64,000 nucleotides of DNA from assembly GCA_003049485.1 (NCBI GenBank), contig PYST01000175.1:543-64542 (forward strand), in the 5' to 3' direction. The position numbers were made by a program, and so were the translations under genes. This document shows positions 28,018 through 41,566 of the stretch, one piece after another; position 1 is the first letter of the stretch, and every line of letters starts with the position of its first letter. Source of the DNA: Ophioceras dolichostomum (taxonomy: Eukaryota > Ascomycota > Sordariomycetes > Magnaporthales > Ophioceraceae). The notes beneath the pieces are model-generated. The model saw only the letters and a list, made by a program, of their open reading frames with translations, searched no databases and had not been told where the DNA came from.

Positions 28018-31000
28018 CTAGACGTTAATACCACCAAGATGGGCGAGAACCCTCGAGTCGTCCCCGAGGAACCTCCGACGGTACGCGATAATGCCGTAGC
28101 CGATCGTCTCGAAGTCCCGGATACTGGCGGCTCGGAAGCTCGAGAGGGTGTCTCTCAGCCCGCCGATGAACCTGTCTCTCTCCGGTCCCGCGGGAAACTC
28201 GTCGGCCCCGCCGAGATCCATGAGAATTTTCTCGTCTGTAGGTGTATTTGGGCGAGAGCACAAAGAATGGGCAGGAAAGGAAGGACCAACAAGTCAGCGA
28301 CGGAAGGAGGGGGGCGACACGGGGGTGAACAACGAACGAAAGGGACTCCGGCCGTCCGCCGACTTGGTTAGCAGCATCATGGGGGTTCTGCTTGCGGAGC
28401 AAGTTGTCAAATGAGAAACGATTAACACGCACCCTTCTGAACCATCGAGGCGAAGTGCTGGAACGGGCAGTGCCCATCGGTGCATTCCTGACGGTTCAGT
28501 TCCGTCGGACATAACTCCTGATCGGGGTTGATGTTGTTAGTGTACGTCAGCGACCGGAGGCCGCCCGCCACCTCCTCGGGGTAGCGAGGATGGAAGCGGT
28601 ACGACCTAAACATCTTCAGCGGGCTCTCGTAGGCGGTGAAGGACGACGGGGCCTTGGCGGTAGTAAACGGGCTCGTCTCGACATCCTGGAGGTTAGTAAC
28701 GCGAGTTAGTCATTACGCGCTCAAGAACGGGCGAGGGACGAAACGACATCTCAATAGATACTTCTCCGTTGACGACGGCTGGGCCATCCGCGCCTTGGTC
28801 GCCGTCGGGACGCGCAACATCTGAGATCAACGTGGGCAGCGGCGTAGAGCGGCCCGAGCCATCAGGTCCTTGTTCTTGTGGCGCAGAAACAACTGGGGAA
28901 TGGCTCGACGGAGCAACATCGTCAGGCTCATCAGGTGACAGGCTATCGGGCCGAGGAGAGATCGATGCCGAGCCGTTCACGTCCGCGTCGTCTGAAGCCT
29001 CAGGAGAGTCTATCTCCATCTCGACGTCGGCATCGGCATCGGTGGTGGGTGAAGCAGAGTTCATGTTTGATACATTATCTGGAGGAGACATCACGTCCGC
29101 AGGAGACGTTGCGTTTTCGCCAGCGTCTGAAATGGGAGAAGCCGAGGCATCCGCCTCCACGGTAGCAGGAATGACATCGGCGGCGCTGACAGGGTCGTTG
29201 TCTCTAGGAAGCTCGGGGGCAGCCAAGGGCGGCGAGAGAGATGGCCCGTCCAGTTCCATAGGCTCTGTGTCGGCGCCAGTACTCGGACCTGGGGTAGTCA
29301 CAATAGAATTGCCACCCAGTTGGATAGGCTCGTGCTCCACAACTGGCTTCTGGACCGGCGGCGCCGGCTCTTGAGTCTGAGCAGCCTCCTCTCCGGCAGG
29401 CTCTTGGGTGCTCGAAGCAGCCTTTTGAGCCAGAGGTTCGGATACCTGTATTTCAGAGCCCTGGCCCTTGGAGCTATCGTCACGTCCAGGCGACTTGACC
29501 TCGGGAGACTGAGAGGCGGCATCCTGGGCTGGCATCGTAGAGACGCCAATCTCGGAAACAGTGTCTCCAGGCGACTTCTTGGGCAATGAGGCCTGAGAAT
29601 CGTTGGAACCATTGCTAGGCTCATCAGGCTTGAGATCAGCCGGTTTCGCGCCACCGCGTGTCTCAGCGCGTGTCTCCTTTGTGACTATCGGGTTGTGTGC
29701 CTCGAGGGGGGCCTTCTGTGCATTCTGAGCTCCGTCGTCCGCATCCAGTCGCCGCATCTCATCATCGAGTCGGTCCCTCTCCGCCGTGTCCGCCTCGATC
29801 TCCTTGGCAAGCTGGGCAACTTTGCTCTGCAACAGCTTGAGCTTCGTCTTCTTCTCGAGCAAAGCACTCTCGATCTTGGGAAGATGGTAGCTGGCAAGAC
29901 GCGTGCGCCGGTCGGCGTTGGAGCCGATGTGTGGCGGCGGCGCAGGCATGCCTGGGCGCTTCGGCAGCCCAGGGTGCAAGGCCAACGGCAGTGCCTCAGC
30001 CTTGAGCGCGCCGTATCCGGCCTTCGGGGGGTCGGGCCGTCGCGGCAGCCCGGCAGACGCGGACACGGCCTCGGATATGAGCTGAGCAGAGGCTAGATCG
30101 ATGGCCTCGGCGTCGCTGACGGCAGACACCGATCGGTTGGCAGGTGTAGCGGCTTCTGAAATCTCGCCGGGCTCTTTTGGTTCCTTCCGCTCCTTCGGCT
30201 CCTTGTCTGCTGGTTTGCTCGCCTCGGTAGACTCGGGTGGCGTCTGGACCGTGACGGGGGTCTGGGCGCCTGAGTTGGTCTTCAGCGCCTTCTTGGCCTC
30301 GAGCTCAGCAATCTTCTTCTGCAAAGCTGATATTTCTCCATGGATATGGTTGAGCTTAGCGGGAGTCGCAGAGCCAGACGCGACACGACGTGACGGGCCG
30401 TCGGAGAGTGGAGGGAAGTCTCTGATGGAGGGACCTGTTCGGCCTGCGGCGGGACCACGCTGGGTTGAAGACTGGCTGAGATCTTCGCCAGACGACTCTA
30501 TCTCCATCTCCACATCCGCGTCCGAGCCTTCATCGTCACTAATATCAATGACGAAGGAATCCTGCCGACCCTGGCCGAACGGGCGCTTGGCAGCACCACT
30601 GCTGGATGAGTAGTCGACGAAGTCTGCGGCCACAGGTCGCTTCCGTGAGAGTTGGGAAGAGGAGGCCAATTGCTGACGGGCTGCAGAGGAGAAGGGAAGT
30701 CCGGGAAGTGTCGCCAGCTTCTGAGCAGTCAGTGGGGAAGGGGCTGGGGCCTCTGGGGCAGATGTTCGTGTAGCCGAGGGCGTCCGAATGGGGCCGCACG
30801 GTGACTGTACGGGCGCAGGTTTGGGAGTAGTGGATGGCGTGTGGTCCGGCTTCAGGGCTTTGGGTCCCGTCGGAACGGATGCAGTCCTGGGTTCGGTGGC
30901 CGCCACCGTTTTAGATTGTGCCTGGATTACTCCGTCGTTGCCGGCACTGGCATCGGAACCCGATGATGATTTAGACTGATTTGCAGTCGCTGCAGACGCC

Positions 31001-32799
31001 TGCTGGGCCCGGTTCCTCAGCAGGGCTGCCATCTTCTGCCTAATAAGAGACTCTTTGCCGCCCTTTTCCTTCTCGTCGGATGTCTCACCGTCCCGCACTG
31101 TAGTTGTAGCTTTCGGGGCAGCGGAGGGAGAATCGGTCTGAACAGATGATGGAGCGGGTAGCGCGGCGGCCGCAGTCGCAGCCGTTGCCCCGGTTGCCGT
31201 AGTGGGATTGGTTGTGGTAGGGATAGGAACGGTGGATGATGCTGTGGCACCGGGGACCGACGGCACAGTGGGCGGCGCAGTCGCGGGAATCGGCGCGGAA
31301 GAGGATGTTGCAGAGGTACCCGTCTTCGCCGCTGGCTTCGCAAGGGTCTTCTTGGCCTTGAGAGCCAACAGCCGCGCAATCTTTTCATTGCGGGCCTCCG
31401 GCTGGCCTCCAGCAGGGGAAGTTGGGGAAGTCGCTTCCGCCGAGGCGGCAGCAAGAGTAGCGCTCTGTCCTAGACTCTCGCTCTTGGGATCGCTCTTGGG
31501 ATCGCTCTTAGGATCACTCTTGGGAGACTGGGACGGGAGGATGGGTGGGGCAGCGGTGGGCATCGCCAAGTTCAGCTCAGCATAGAGCGACCTCATGACG
31601 CTTTCGGAGATACCCTCTCCAACGATGGTCTCATACTTAACGCCCAAGTTGTGAAGATCCAGGATCGCCTCCCGCGCCTCCCTCCTACCATGCTCCTCGC
31701 TGTTGGATACCAGAGCAGGAAAGGGAACAGTTTCTTGTGCAGTTGCCAGGGCGGTGACCGGAGTGGCCGGATCAGTGGCTGGAGCACCGTCCCAACCAAG
31801 GATCGGGGCAGCGGCCGGAACGGCACCCGGAGCAGCGCCTGGTGGAGCAGCAGCACGGAAAGTCTGGGCCTTGGGAGGTTTCAGAGGCAGTGTCCTCTTT
31901 TGCACATGTTTTCTGCTCGCATTGAGTCCGCCCGCAGCGGCCTCTCTAGGACCCGACTTCGAGTTTCGTCTCATCTCAGCATCGCTCGTGTCGAGAGACG
32001 TGCTGGTCTTGGGATCGACATCGGGCGTGGAAGCCGATGGAGAGAAGGAATCGGGCGAGCCGCGAACTGAAGACGACGTTGGATTCAAGTCTCTAAAAAA
32101 AACGTAGGCGGCGAGGGGGCTAAGGGGACCAAGGGGAAATGCCTTACCTTCGCGGCGGCCGCCATAGAAGGCGTCGTGATGGCCTGGACCCGGTTGATGA
32201 CCGCGGTAGCCCGGGGACGTGACCTGTTGTGACTTTCCTGCCAAAGGCATACTGCTCTCTGGCCGGTAGAGATCGCCCGAATCCTCTTCTGACAGCTCAC
32301 CTTCCTCCAAGTCTTCCTGGGGTTTGGGAACGCTGCTCTTGGGGCTATTGGCCGCCTGGCCAGGAGGAGGCTGAGCGACACGAACCCGGCCGTCTGTGCC
32401 CTGGTCAAACGTGTTGTATCCGCTGAATGGGGGGGCCCATGACTTGGGCTGATGAGCAAACACTGGGCTTGATCCACCCATACCACCGCTATTCGATGGC
32501 GCAGCAGGATGGCCAGTGATGCCTAGTCCAGGAATCCCAGGAATGCGCGCCGCGTTGTGGTCAAAGGCCGTCTGAGACGCCATGCGGTGGCCGGCTGCAG
32601 CATTGCTGTCCGGACGATACGGGTATGCTGGTGTAGGCTCGTAGTAGCTGGGCTGGCGGGGGGGTTGGGGGAACGGGGGAAACTGAGGATTCGGGGGAAA
32701 TGGATTCGGGCGGAATGGCGAATTCTGGGGAAACGGCGAGTTTGGGGGACGGTTGGACCATTGTCCACCGCCTCCGTACCCGGACGGGTACCACGACAT
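28018..32799 (-). CDS. zf-C3H1 nuclear RNA-surveillance-type protein (ZFC3H1/Red1-like)
   Basis: Four minus-strand exons, 32799-32148, 32090-28762, 28685-28433 and 28235-28018, give 1,483 residues; the introns are 57, 76, 198 and use GTAAGG, GTATCT and GTGCGT donors with fitting phases. Almost all of exon 2 is predicted disorder: a Pro/Gly/Asn-rich N-terminus (MSWYPSGYGGGG), Ser/Thr/Ala/Pro-rich tracts, acidic DISDDEGSDADVEMEIESSG patches and a coiled coil near 30,300 (ISALQKKIAELEAKKAL) with another near 29,800 (LEKKTKLKLLQSKVAQLAK). The C-terminal domain is diagnostic: YESPLKMFRSYRFHP, GGLRSLTYTN and a CCCH finger, CPTELNRQECTDGHCPFQH. ZFC3H1 and S. pombe Red1 scaffold nuclear complexes that direct unstable transcripts to the exosome; that role here is by homology. 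Divergent from the myosin gene. Confidence 0.85.
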
Positions 32800-33884
32800 C
32801 GTGAAGGCGCCGGTGCCTAGATCGACACAAAGGTGATCGTGTGTGAACTATTGAGAGGGCAGGTCCGCTCTGTGTCGGGGCATGTTCCTCGTGGGCGGAG
32901 GGAGGGAGGGATGTTGGGATGGATCAAACGAGCGAGGTGATGGCGATTTGATGAACGCGAAATAGCCAAACAATCGAAAAGATCGAAGACAAGTACGGTT
33001 TAGACTTAGAGAATTAAGCGACTGGATGATGATGCCGTGTGGCAAAGCATACAAGCTCTGTGTCACCGACGACTCAGCCAAGGGAGGGGAGGCAAATCGC
33101 TGAAGGCAAGAGACTACGGGGAGCCCTTGTTCTCACCAACGCGGGCCAGACCCCCAAATTCAAAGAAAGCCCGAAAATGGATAGCAGAGCAGATAATACA
33201 CAGTCCGGCACAGCTTTGATTGATTCCGAGCCAAATGCCGTCAAGGCGAAGCCAGGTGCGACGACACGAAACAAAATGGTGTCGTGATTGTGTTTGGATG
33301 TGGACAAGTTCAGCGCCTCTGAAATTATTGCCAGGCAGGTAGCCTTGCGTTACGCGACCACCTGCTCGCCAGCCGTCAGCGGGCTGGCAGCTGGCGGCTG
33401 GATGGCGGGTTGGACCTCACGTGGGGACGAGCCGCTCAGGCCCCTCCAGCGGCTGGTGGACCCGCGCTAAGCTCCCGTTCAGGAACCCGATTGTTTACTT
33501 TCCCTCCCTAGCAACACCAATCCCCTTCCGCCAATGATCTCATCCTCAACATCGTGACAAACGGCTCGACACCATCATCACCAGCCCAACTTGGCTTTCT
33601 ACATAGACACAAGCATTTCAGACAGATCCGATTCTTGCGAGAGAGACTTGTAAAGCCATACCTTCTTGCTTTTCCTTTTTTTTTCTAGCTTAAACCCCAC
33701 GCTCGCTTTGGAGTTTCTGTCGTGGCCTTCTGGTCTTCCGGTCTGCTCCTTGTTGCTGTTATTATGCCTGGCTCTGGCCAATGTTTATCACACGAATGAC
33801 GGACGGGCCGTGACCAAAATCACTTCATCCTACTTCTCCTACAACGCTCTACCGGTCGTGATCGATTAGAACAAGGCGGCAACG
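32800..33884. promoter_or_regulatory. divergent intergenic region, zf-C3H1 / myosin II
   Basis: 1,085 bp between two divergent start codons must contain both promoters. A T-rich/CT-rich leader precedes the myosin ATG (33660-33690). Small frames here carry no domain. Confidence 0.6.
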
Positions 33885-36800
33885 ATGTCGTCGCTTCGAA
33901 ACAACCCCTTCATGAGGGGCGCGTCGCCCTCGTCCTCGCCCGTCCAGACAACCCCGAAGGCGACTAGACCAAAGTCTGCCGTGTTCGGCTCGACGTCACC
34001 GCTATCGGCAGTCTCGACACCCTCCTCGCACACTCACAACCAATCCCACGCGTCAATAGCCACCGCGATGGGCCAGTCGAACGGCGGCGGCGGCGGCAGC
34101 GGCAGCGGCAGCTTCAACGGTAGCTTACCACGGCATGCCCGAGAAGGCTCGAGGGGGGCGACCCCGTCGTCCAACACGTTCGCGCCATCATTCATCAAGA
34201 CGGAGGATATGCGACGGAGCGTCGACATAGTCAAGGGCATCGAAGGCGAAAACGACTTCTCTGGCAAGCGGTACGTGTGGCTTAAGGATCCACAAACGGC
34301 CTTTGTCAAGGGTTGGGTCGTCGAGGAGCTCGAGGGGAACCGGATACTGGTTCAGTGTGACGATGGTAGCGTAAGTTATACCGGTGACGATATGCGGACA
34401 CGATGGGAGGGCGGCCACTACTCCAACACATGGGGCGCAGGCTAACAGGACTGGTGGTAACCCATCATAGCAACGCGAGGTCGATGGGGAGACCGTGGAC
34501 AAGGTCAACCCCGCAAAGTTCGACAAGGCTGACGACATGGCCGAACTGACGCATCTGAACGAGGCGTCTGTAGTCCACAACCTACACATGCGTTACCAGT
34601 CGGACCTGATATATACGTATTCAGGCCTCTTCTTGGTGACGGTGAACCCATACTGTCCCCTGCCGATCTACTCGAACGAGTACGTCAACATGTACAAGGG
34701 CCGGAGCAGGGAGGACACGAAGCCACACATCTTCGCCATGGCCGACGAGGCCTTCCGAAACCTCGTGGACGAAGGGGAGAATCAGAGCATCCTCGTGACG
34801 GGCGAGTCCGGTGCGGGTAAAACCGAAAACACGAAGAAGGTGATCCAGTACATCGCCGCCGTGGCGCACTCCGAATCGCCAGCCAAGAGGGGCGCGTTGG
34901 GCCAGCAGGGGCAGAGCGGCAACCTGTCGGCGCAGATCCTCCGGGCAAACCCGATCCTCGAGTCGTTTGGAAACGCCCAGACCGTACGGAACAACAACTC
35001 GTCGCGGTTCGGCAAGTTCATCCGCATCGAGTTCAACAGATCCGGCTCCATCGCGGGCGCCTTCATCGACTGGTACCTGCTGGAGAAGTCGCGTGTGGTG
35101 CGCATCAACGCCCACGAGCGGAACTACCACGTCTTCTACCAGCTCCTGAAGGGCGCCGACCGCCGCATGAAGCAGGACTTCCTGCTGGACGGGCTGGACG
35201 TGGAGCACTTCGCATACACGCGCGACGGCAACGACACCATCTCGGGCGTGTCGGACCGGGAGGAGTGGGGGGTGCTCATGGAGGCCTTCAACGTCATGGG
35301 CTTCTCCGAGGCGGACCAGGCGTCTGTCCTGCGCACTGTCGCCGCGGTGCTGCACCTCGGCAACATGAGCGTGATCAAGGAGAGCCGGGCGGCCGACCAG
35401 GCGCGGCTCGCCCCAGAATCCAAGGCCCAGGCCGAGAAGGTGTGCCGCCTGCTCGGCGTTCCGCTGGAGCCGTTCCTTCAGGGGCTCCTGCACCCCAGGG
35501 TGAAGGCCGGCCGCGAGTGGGTCGAGAAGGTGCAGACGCCCGAACAGGTGCGCCTTGGGCTTGACGCTCTAGCCAAGGGCGTATACGAGCGCGGATTCGG
35601 CGACCTCGTGTCGCGGATCAACAGGCAGCTGGACCGGGCCGGCATGGGCGGCGGCATGGACGAGTCCTCGCGCTTCATCGGCGTGCTGGACATCGCCGGG
35701 TTCGAGATCTTCGAGGAGAACAGCTTCGAGCAGCTGTGCATCAACTACACCAACGAACGGCTGCAGCAGTTCTTCAACCACCACATGTTCGTGCTCGAGC
35801 AGGAGGAGTACGCGCGGGAGCAGATCGAGTGGAAGTTTATCGACTTCGGCCGCGATCTGCAACCGACCATCGACCTGATCGAGCTGCCCAACCCGATCGG
35901 CATCTTCTCGTGTCTGGACGAGGACTGCGTCATGCCGCGCGCCACAGACAAGAGCTTCACCGAAAAGCTGCACGGGCTGTGGGAGAAGAAGACCGCCAAG
36001 TACCGCCCGTCACGCCTGCGCCACGGCTTTGTGCTTACCCACTACGCCGCGGAGGTCGAGTACTCCACCGACGGCTGGCTGGAGAAGAACAAGGACCCGC
36101 TCAACGACAACATCACCCGTCTGTTGGCCGCCTCGACCGACCGCCACGTCGCGAACCTTTTCGCCGACTGTGCTGCCGATCACGACGGCGAGGGCGGCGG
36201 CGGCGGCGGCGCCATGCGGAGCCGAGTCAAGAAGGGCCTCTTCCGGACCGTCGCCCAGCGCCACAAGGAGCAGCTGTCTAGCCTGATGGCCCAGCTGCAC
36301 TCGACACACCCGCACTTCGTCCGCTGCATCCTGCCAAACCACAAGAAGCGGCCGAAGCAGTTCAACAGCCTGCTGGTGCTCGACCAGCTTCGCTGCAACG
36401 GAGTGCTCGAGGGCATCCGCATCGCCCGCACCGGCTTCCCCAACCGCCTCCCCTTCGCCGAGTTCCGCCAGCGGTACGAGGTGCTGTGTCGAGACATACC
36501 CCGCGGCTACCTCGAGGGCCAGGCCGCCGCCTCCATCATGCTGGACAAGCTGGGGCTCGACCGCGCCCTGTTCCGAGTCGGCCTGTCCAAGGTCTTCTTC
36601 AGGGCGGGCGTCCTCGCCGAGCTAGAGGAGCAGCGCGACGCCCTTATCAGCGACATCATGGCGCGCTTCCAGTCCGTTGCGAGGGGCTTCATGCAACGCC
36701 GCATCGCCTACAAGCGCCTTTACCGCGCCGAAGCCACCCGTGTAATCCAGCGTAACTTCCAGGTTTACTTGTCGTTGTGCGAAAACCCCTGGTGGCAGCT

Positions 36801-39800
36801 GCTCATACGCATGAAGCCTCTGCTTGGCGCGACCCGCACAGCTACCGAAGTCAAGCGTCGCGACGAGATGATCCGGCAGCTCCACGAGCGCATGCGGGCC
36901 GAAGAGACGGACCGCCAGCGGCTCGAGGACGAGCGGCGCAGCTGCCACGCCGAGATGATGCGGATCCAGCAGACCCTCGAGAGCGAGAGAGCCCTGGCGC
37001 TAGACAAGGAAGAGATTTTCGAGCGTCTGCGTCTGCGTGAGGCCGAGCTCGAGGAGAAGCTGGCCGGGGCCATCGAGGATCAACTGCGGCTCGAAGACCA
37101 GCTCGACAGTCTCCTGGACGCCAAGAAACACGCCGAAGAGCAGGTCGAGAAGTTCCGCTCACAGCTGGAGCAGGCCGCCGGGCTCATCGGTCGTCTTGAA
37201 GACGAGAAGACCGCCCTTGGCGAACGCCTGGCCGCGTTGGAGAATGAACTGGAGGAGCTTGCACAGAAGCAGTCCGATCGTAGCGAGCAGGAGGATGCGC
37301 TGCAGGACGAGATCAAGATGCTCCAGAGCCAGCTCGCGCTCAAGGACCGCAAGGCCCGCGACCTGGAAGGCCGCCTCCTCAAAATCGACCAGGACGCCGA
37401 GGTCAAGCTCGCCGTGGCCCAGAAGGAACTCCAGGCCGTCAAGGGCCGGGAGCAGAGGCTGATGGCCGAAAACCGCGACGTCCAGCAGCAGCTGTTGCGG
37501 CTGTCCCAAACGTCGACCGACTACGAAGACCTCGTGCGCAAGAAGGAGAGCGAGCTGGCCCTGCTGCGCGGCGACAACAAAAGGCACGAGATGGAGAAGA
37601 GGACGGCCGACGAGCACAAGAACAAGCTCATGCAAGAAAAAGAAAAGACCGCCGCACGGCTCCGGGAGGTGCAGGCCGAGATGGTGGCGCTCAAGTCGCA
37701 GCAGACACAGATGCAGCGAGAGGCCGAAGACGCCAAGAGCCTGCTGCGGGCGCGGCTGTCGGAGGACGCACAGGCGGACCAGAACCGGCAGGTGCTGGAG
37801 TCACAGATCAAGGATCTTAAGGAGCAGCTGTATAAGACCCAGATGGACCTCAGCCGCGAGCGGCAGTCGCGCGACGACGTGCTGCTGCTGGGCGAGCACA
37901 AGTTCCAGGCGCTGCAGGAGGAGTTCGAGCGCCTGAACGAGTCGAAGATCACTATAGAAAAGGAGCTCTACGCCCAGCAGGACACGCTCCGGCGCACGAT
38001 GGAGGCGCGCACCACGGCCGAGTCGGAGCGCAACGAAGCCCGAGACGAGATCCGGCGGCTGCGGGCTGCCAAGGTGCAGGCCGAGGACGCACGGCGCGAC
38101 GCCGAAGAGTCTGGCGAGCGGGCGGCGCTGAAGGTGGCCCGCGAGCGGGAGTCCCGTCTGAGGGTCGACCTGGACGCGGCACAGGAACGCCTGCGCTGGT
38201 TCGAGGAGGAGTGCGACAAGCTCAACCACAAGGTCGAGGACCTCAACAAGCTGATCCTCTCGTCCGGCGACTTCGGCCTCAAGAACGACCAGGCCAAGGA
38301 GCGGATGGAGCGGGAGCTGCACACCGTCAAGAGCCGGCTGACGGCGTCCGAGAACGACAACCGCGCCCTGCTGAACAAGCTGCAGCAGAAGGGGCTCGAG
38401 GTGGCGCGGTCCAGCTCGCGAGCCAGCGAGGCGTCTCGCGGCCAGGTCCAGGTGCTCCAGCGCGAAAAGGCCCGCCTGGAGGAGCAGAACGGCAAGCTGC
38501 ACAAGCAGCTGGGCGACGCACAGATCGCGTACGCGTCCCTGGAGAAGAAGGTCGAGAAGCTCCAGCTCAACCTGGAGGACCTCAACCACGAGGTGGAGCG
38601 CGAGGCCAAGACCAGCCGCAACGCCGAGAAGGCCTCTTCGGGCGTCACGGCCCAGCTGGCCGAGGCCAACCGCACCATCGAGTCGGAGCGGCAGCTCAAG
38701 GGCCAGGCGCAGGCCACGGCGCGCACGCTGCAGGCCACCCTCGACTCTCGCGATAGGGAGCTCTCCGACCTGCGCGCCCAGATGCTGAGCATTCTGAAGA
38801 CGGTCGACCCCGACTCGGTGCCCGCGCTACAGCAGCAGCAGAGCGAGACCGACCGCAACAAGTTCTTCATCTCCAAGGCCTTCGACCTGGCCCGCAAGGT
38901 CGAGGATCTCCACCAGAACCTCCGCGTGCAGACGGCAGCACGCACGAACGCCGAGGCTCAAGCGGCAGAGCTGCGTGCTGCCGCAGCGGCCAGGCAGCAC
39001 GACTCTCCACGGCCCCGGTTGCTGGAGGAGATCGACCCCAACGAGGCTCCCTTCCACTCACCGTCTTCGCCGACGCAGCGGAGGGGAGGAGCAGCAGCAG
39101 CAGCAGCAGCAGCAGCTAGCAACATCAACAACAAGGTCAACGGGCGGCACCACTCGAACGCGTCGACGCCGCCTCGTCGTTTTAATAGCACCGAGCCGCA
39201 CGACACGGCGCACCACCACGACTCACCCGTCAGATCAGACCGCGTTGTTGACCTTAGGGCCGACATAGAAGAGCTTCAGAGCCAGCTGCACCTAGCCGAG
39301 ATGCAGAACCGCCGGCTTCGGAGCCAGCTGGAGAACACCAACGGCAACACCAACGGCAACGGCAACGGCGACGTTCCGGAGAGCCCCTCGACGCGCCACC
39401 GCGTGCAGAAGCTCGAGAAGGCTAACAGCCGCCTCCAGGACATGCTGGACGACTCCTCACGAAAAGTGTCGGCGCTCGAGCGGGCGCTCCGCACGGGCGA
39501 GCTGTCCCTGCGCGACATCCAGACGCGCTCGCACGAGGAGATCCTCGACCTGCTTAACAGCCAGGAGGAGTCGCGGCGGTCGCTGCTGCACAGCCACAAG
39601 GACGCCGTGGCCGAGCTGACGGACATCAAGGACCACTTCGACCGCATGCGGCACGAGCGCGCCAAGCTCGAGGTCGACCTGCGCGACGCCCGCTCCGACC
39701 TGCAGGACATGGCGCTGGCCCGCGACCAGGAGGCGGCCAGCCGCAGCCAGCTGCTCCAGGAGTTCGCCGACATGCAGATCCGGCTCGACGCCGAGTCCTC

Positions 39801-41566
39801 CAAGCTCGCCGACGTGACGGCCGGCCTGGCGCTGTACAAGTCCCGGGCCGACGAGTACTTCGGCAAGCTGGAGCAGGCCGAGCTCGCCGTCCTCAAGGCC
39901 ACGCGGGCCGAGCAGTTCGCGCGCACACAGGCCCGCGAGGCAGAGGACAACCTCGCCGAGGTCATGTCGCAGCGCACGCGCACCGACGCGGCCGTCGAGG
40001 ACCTGCAGAGACAGAACCAGCGGCTCGAGGAGCGGCTCGAGGACCTGTCGACCGACCTGGAGGCGGCCACGCAGGCGAAGCGCCGGCTGCAGCACGAGCT
40101 CGAGGACTACCGCAACCAGCGAGCCAACGACATCGAGGACAAGGAGTCGAGCATGGAGCAGACGCGCAAGAAGTACCAGGCCGAGTTCGCCACCCTGACC
40201 AAGGAGCTCGACCTCGCCCGCGAGGAGAAGCTGTTCAAGCAGGCCGAGATCACGCGCCTGCGCGAGGAGCTCGACGAGCTGCGCTCCAAGTGGGACGACG
40301 AGGTGCTCAACTCGTCGACCTGGTCGAAAGAAAAATCCCGCCTCGAGTCCACGCTCGCCGACGTGGCGTCCAGCCGCGACGAGGCCGTGGCCGCGCACAA
40401 CGACGCGCAGGGCAAGATCGTCAACCTGCTGAGCCAGGTGCGCGCCCTGCGCGCGTCCGTCGATGAGGTCGCGGCCGAGCGCGACTCGCTGGTGCGCGAG
40501 AAGCGCGGCGTGGAGGCCCGCCTGGAGGAGGCGAAGGCCGGGCTGGAGGAGCTCGCGAGGGCGGGGGGGTCGCCCTCGCTGCGCAGCGCGGCGGGCATGG
40601 ACCGCGAGCTGCTGGAGCTCAAGTCGAGCCTGGCGCAGCACGAGGACATCGCGGCGGCGGCGGTCGAGAAGATGAGGCGCGCCGAGGCGCTGGCCGCCGA
40701 GGTGCAGAAGGACATGGTGGCCGAGCGGGAGGCGGCCGCGCGGCTGAGCAAGGAGAAGGCCGCGCTGGAGAAGAGCCTCAACGAGGTGCAGGTCAAGCTT
40801 GTGGACCTCGAGACGAAGGGGTATTCGTCTGCGAGCCAGGATATCAAGTTCCTGCATAAGCGGATCCAGGAGGTTAGTAGTTGTTTTTTTTGTTTTTTCT
40901 TTCCACCCAATTTCAAAAAATTCATGTGCTAACCTTTTCTTTTTTAAACTTCAACAAAACCAACAACAGCTCGAGACGCAACTCGAAGCCCACGAAGACG
41001 AGCGCAACAAGTCCCAGCGCTCGGTGCGCAACGTCGACCGCACGGTCAAGGACCTGCAGTCCCAGATCGAGCGCAAGGACAAGCAGCACTCCCAGCTGCA
41101 GGAGGACCTGTCGCGCATGCGCGACAAGCTCGACAAGCTGCTGAAGACCATCGACGAGCTGCAGGCGGCCGACTCGAGCCACCAGCTCAACGCGAGACGC
41201 GCCGACAGGGACCTGCGCGAGGAGCGCGAGAGGTCGCTGAGGCTCGAGCGGGAGCTGGAGGGGTGGAAGAGCCTGAGGCTCGAGAAGGGGTCCGGTTCTG
41301 TGTCTGCGTCGTCGAACAACAACGGCGGGTCGGTGGCCGGGTCTGTCGCCGGGACGATCTCCGGGGGGGGCTCGGCGACGGCGGGTGCGGGTGCGGGTGC
41401 GGGTCCTTATGGGAGTTTGAGGAGGAACGGCACGCAGGCCACGTTCAGGTCGAGCGTGTCGGGCTTGCAGGGCCTGGATGGGACCGCTGAGGGAGCGGGG
41501 GTGGAGATCCCGAAGCGTAAGAGCAGCATTAGTAGGGCTCCTAGTATGACGAAGGGGTTTTTGTAA
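33885..41566 (+). CDS. myoB: class II myosin heavy chain
   Basis: Exons 33885-34370, 34471-40872 and 40970-41566 (introns of 100 and 97 nt, GTAAGT and GTTAGT donors) encode 2,494 residues. An N-terminal Ser/Pro/Gly-rich extension of about 110 residues precedes an SH3-like subdomain (RYVWLKDPQTAFVKGWVVEE). Motor: P-loop GESGAGKTENTKK (273), switch I NNSSRFGKF (about 338), switch II DIAGFEIFEENSFEQ (about 569), a Gly-rich loop-2 insert (GEGGGGGG), the SH1-helix region with QFNSLLVLDQLRCNGVLEGIR, and one or two IQ-like motifs (MARFQSVARGFMQRR, ATRVIQRNFQ). The tail is some 1,500 residues of heptad coiled coil, broken by an Ala/His/Asn-rich insert near 39,080-39,240. Filamentous ascomycetes have one class II myosin, acting in septation and contractile-ring assembly. 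The symbol follows Aspergillus usage. Confidence 0.95.

Noticed and set aside
39457..40857. 466-codon Leu/Arg-rich minus-strand frame in the myosin tail
   Set aside because: Shadow of GC-rich coiled-coil codons on the opposite strand.
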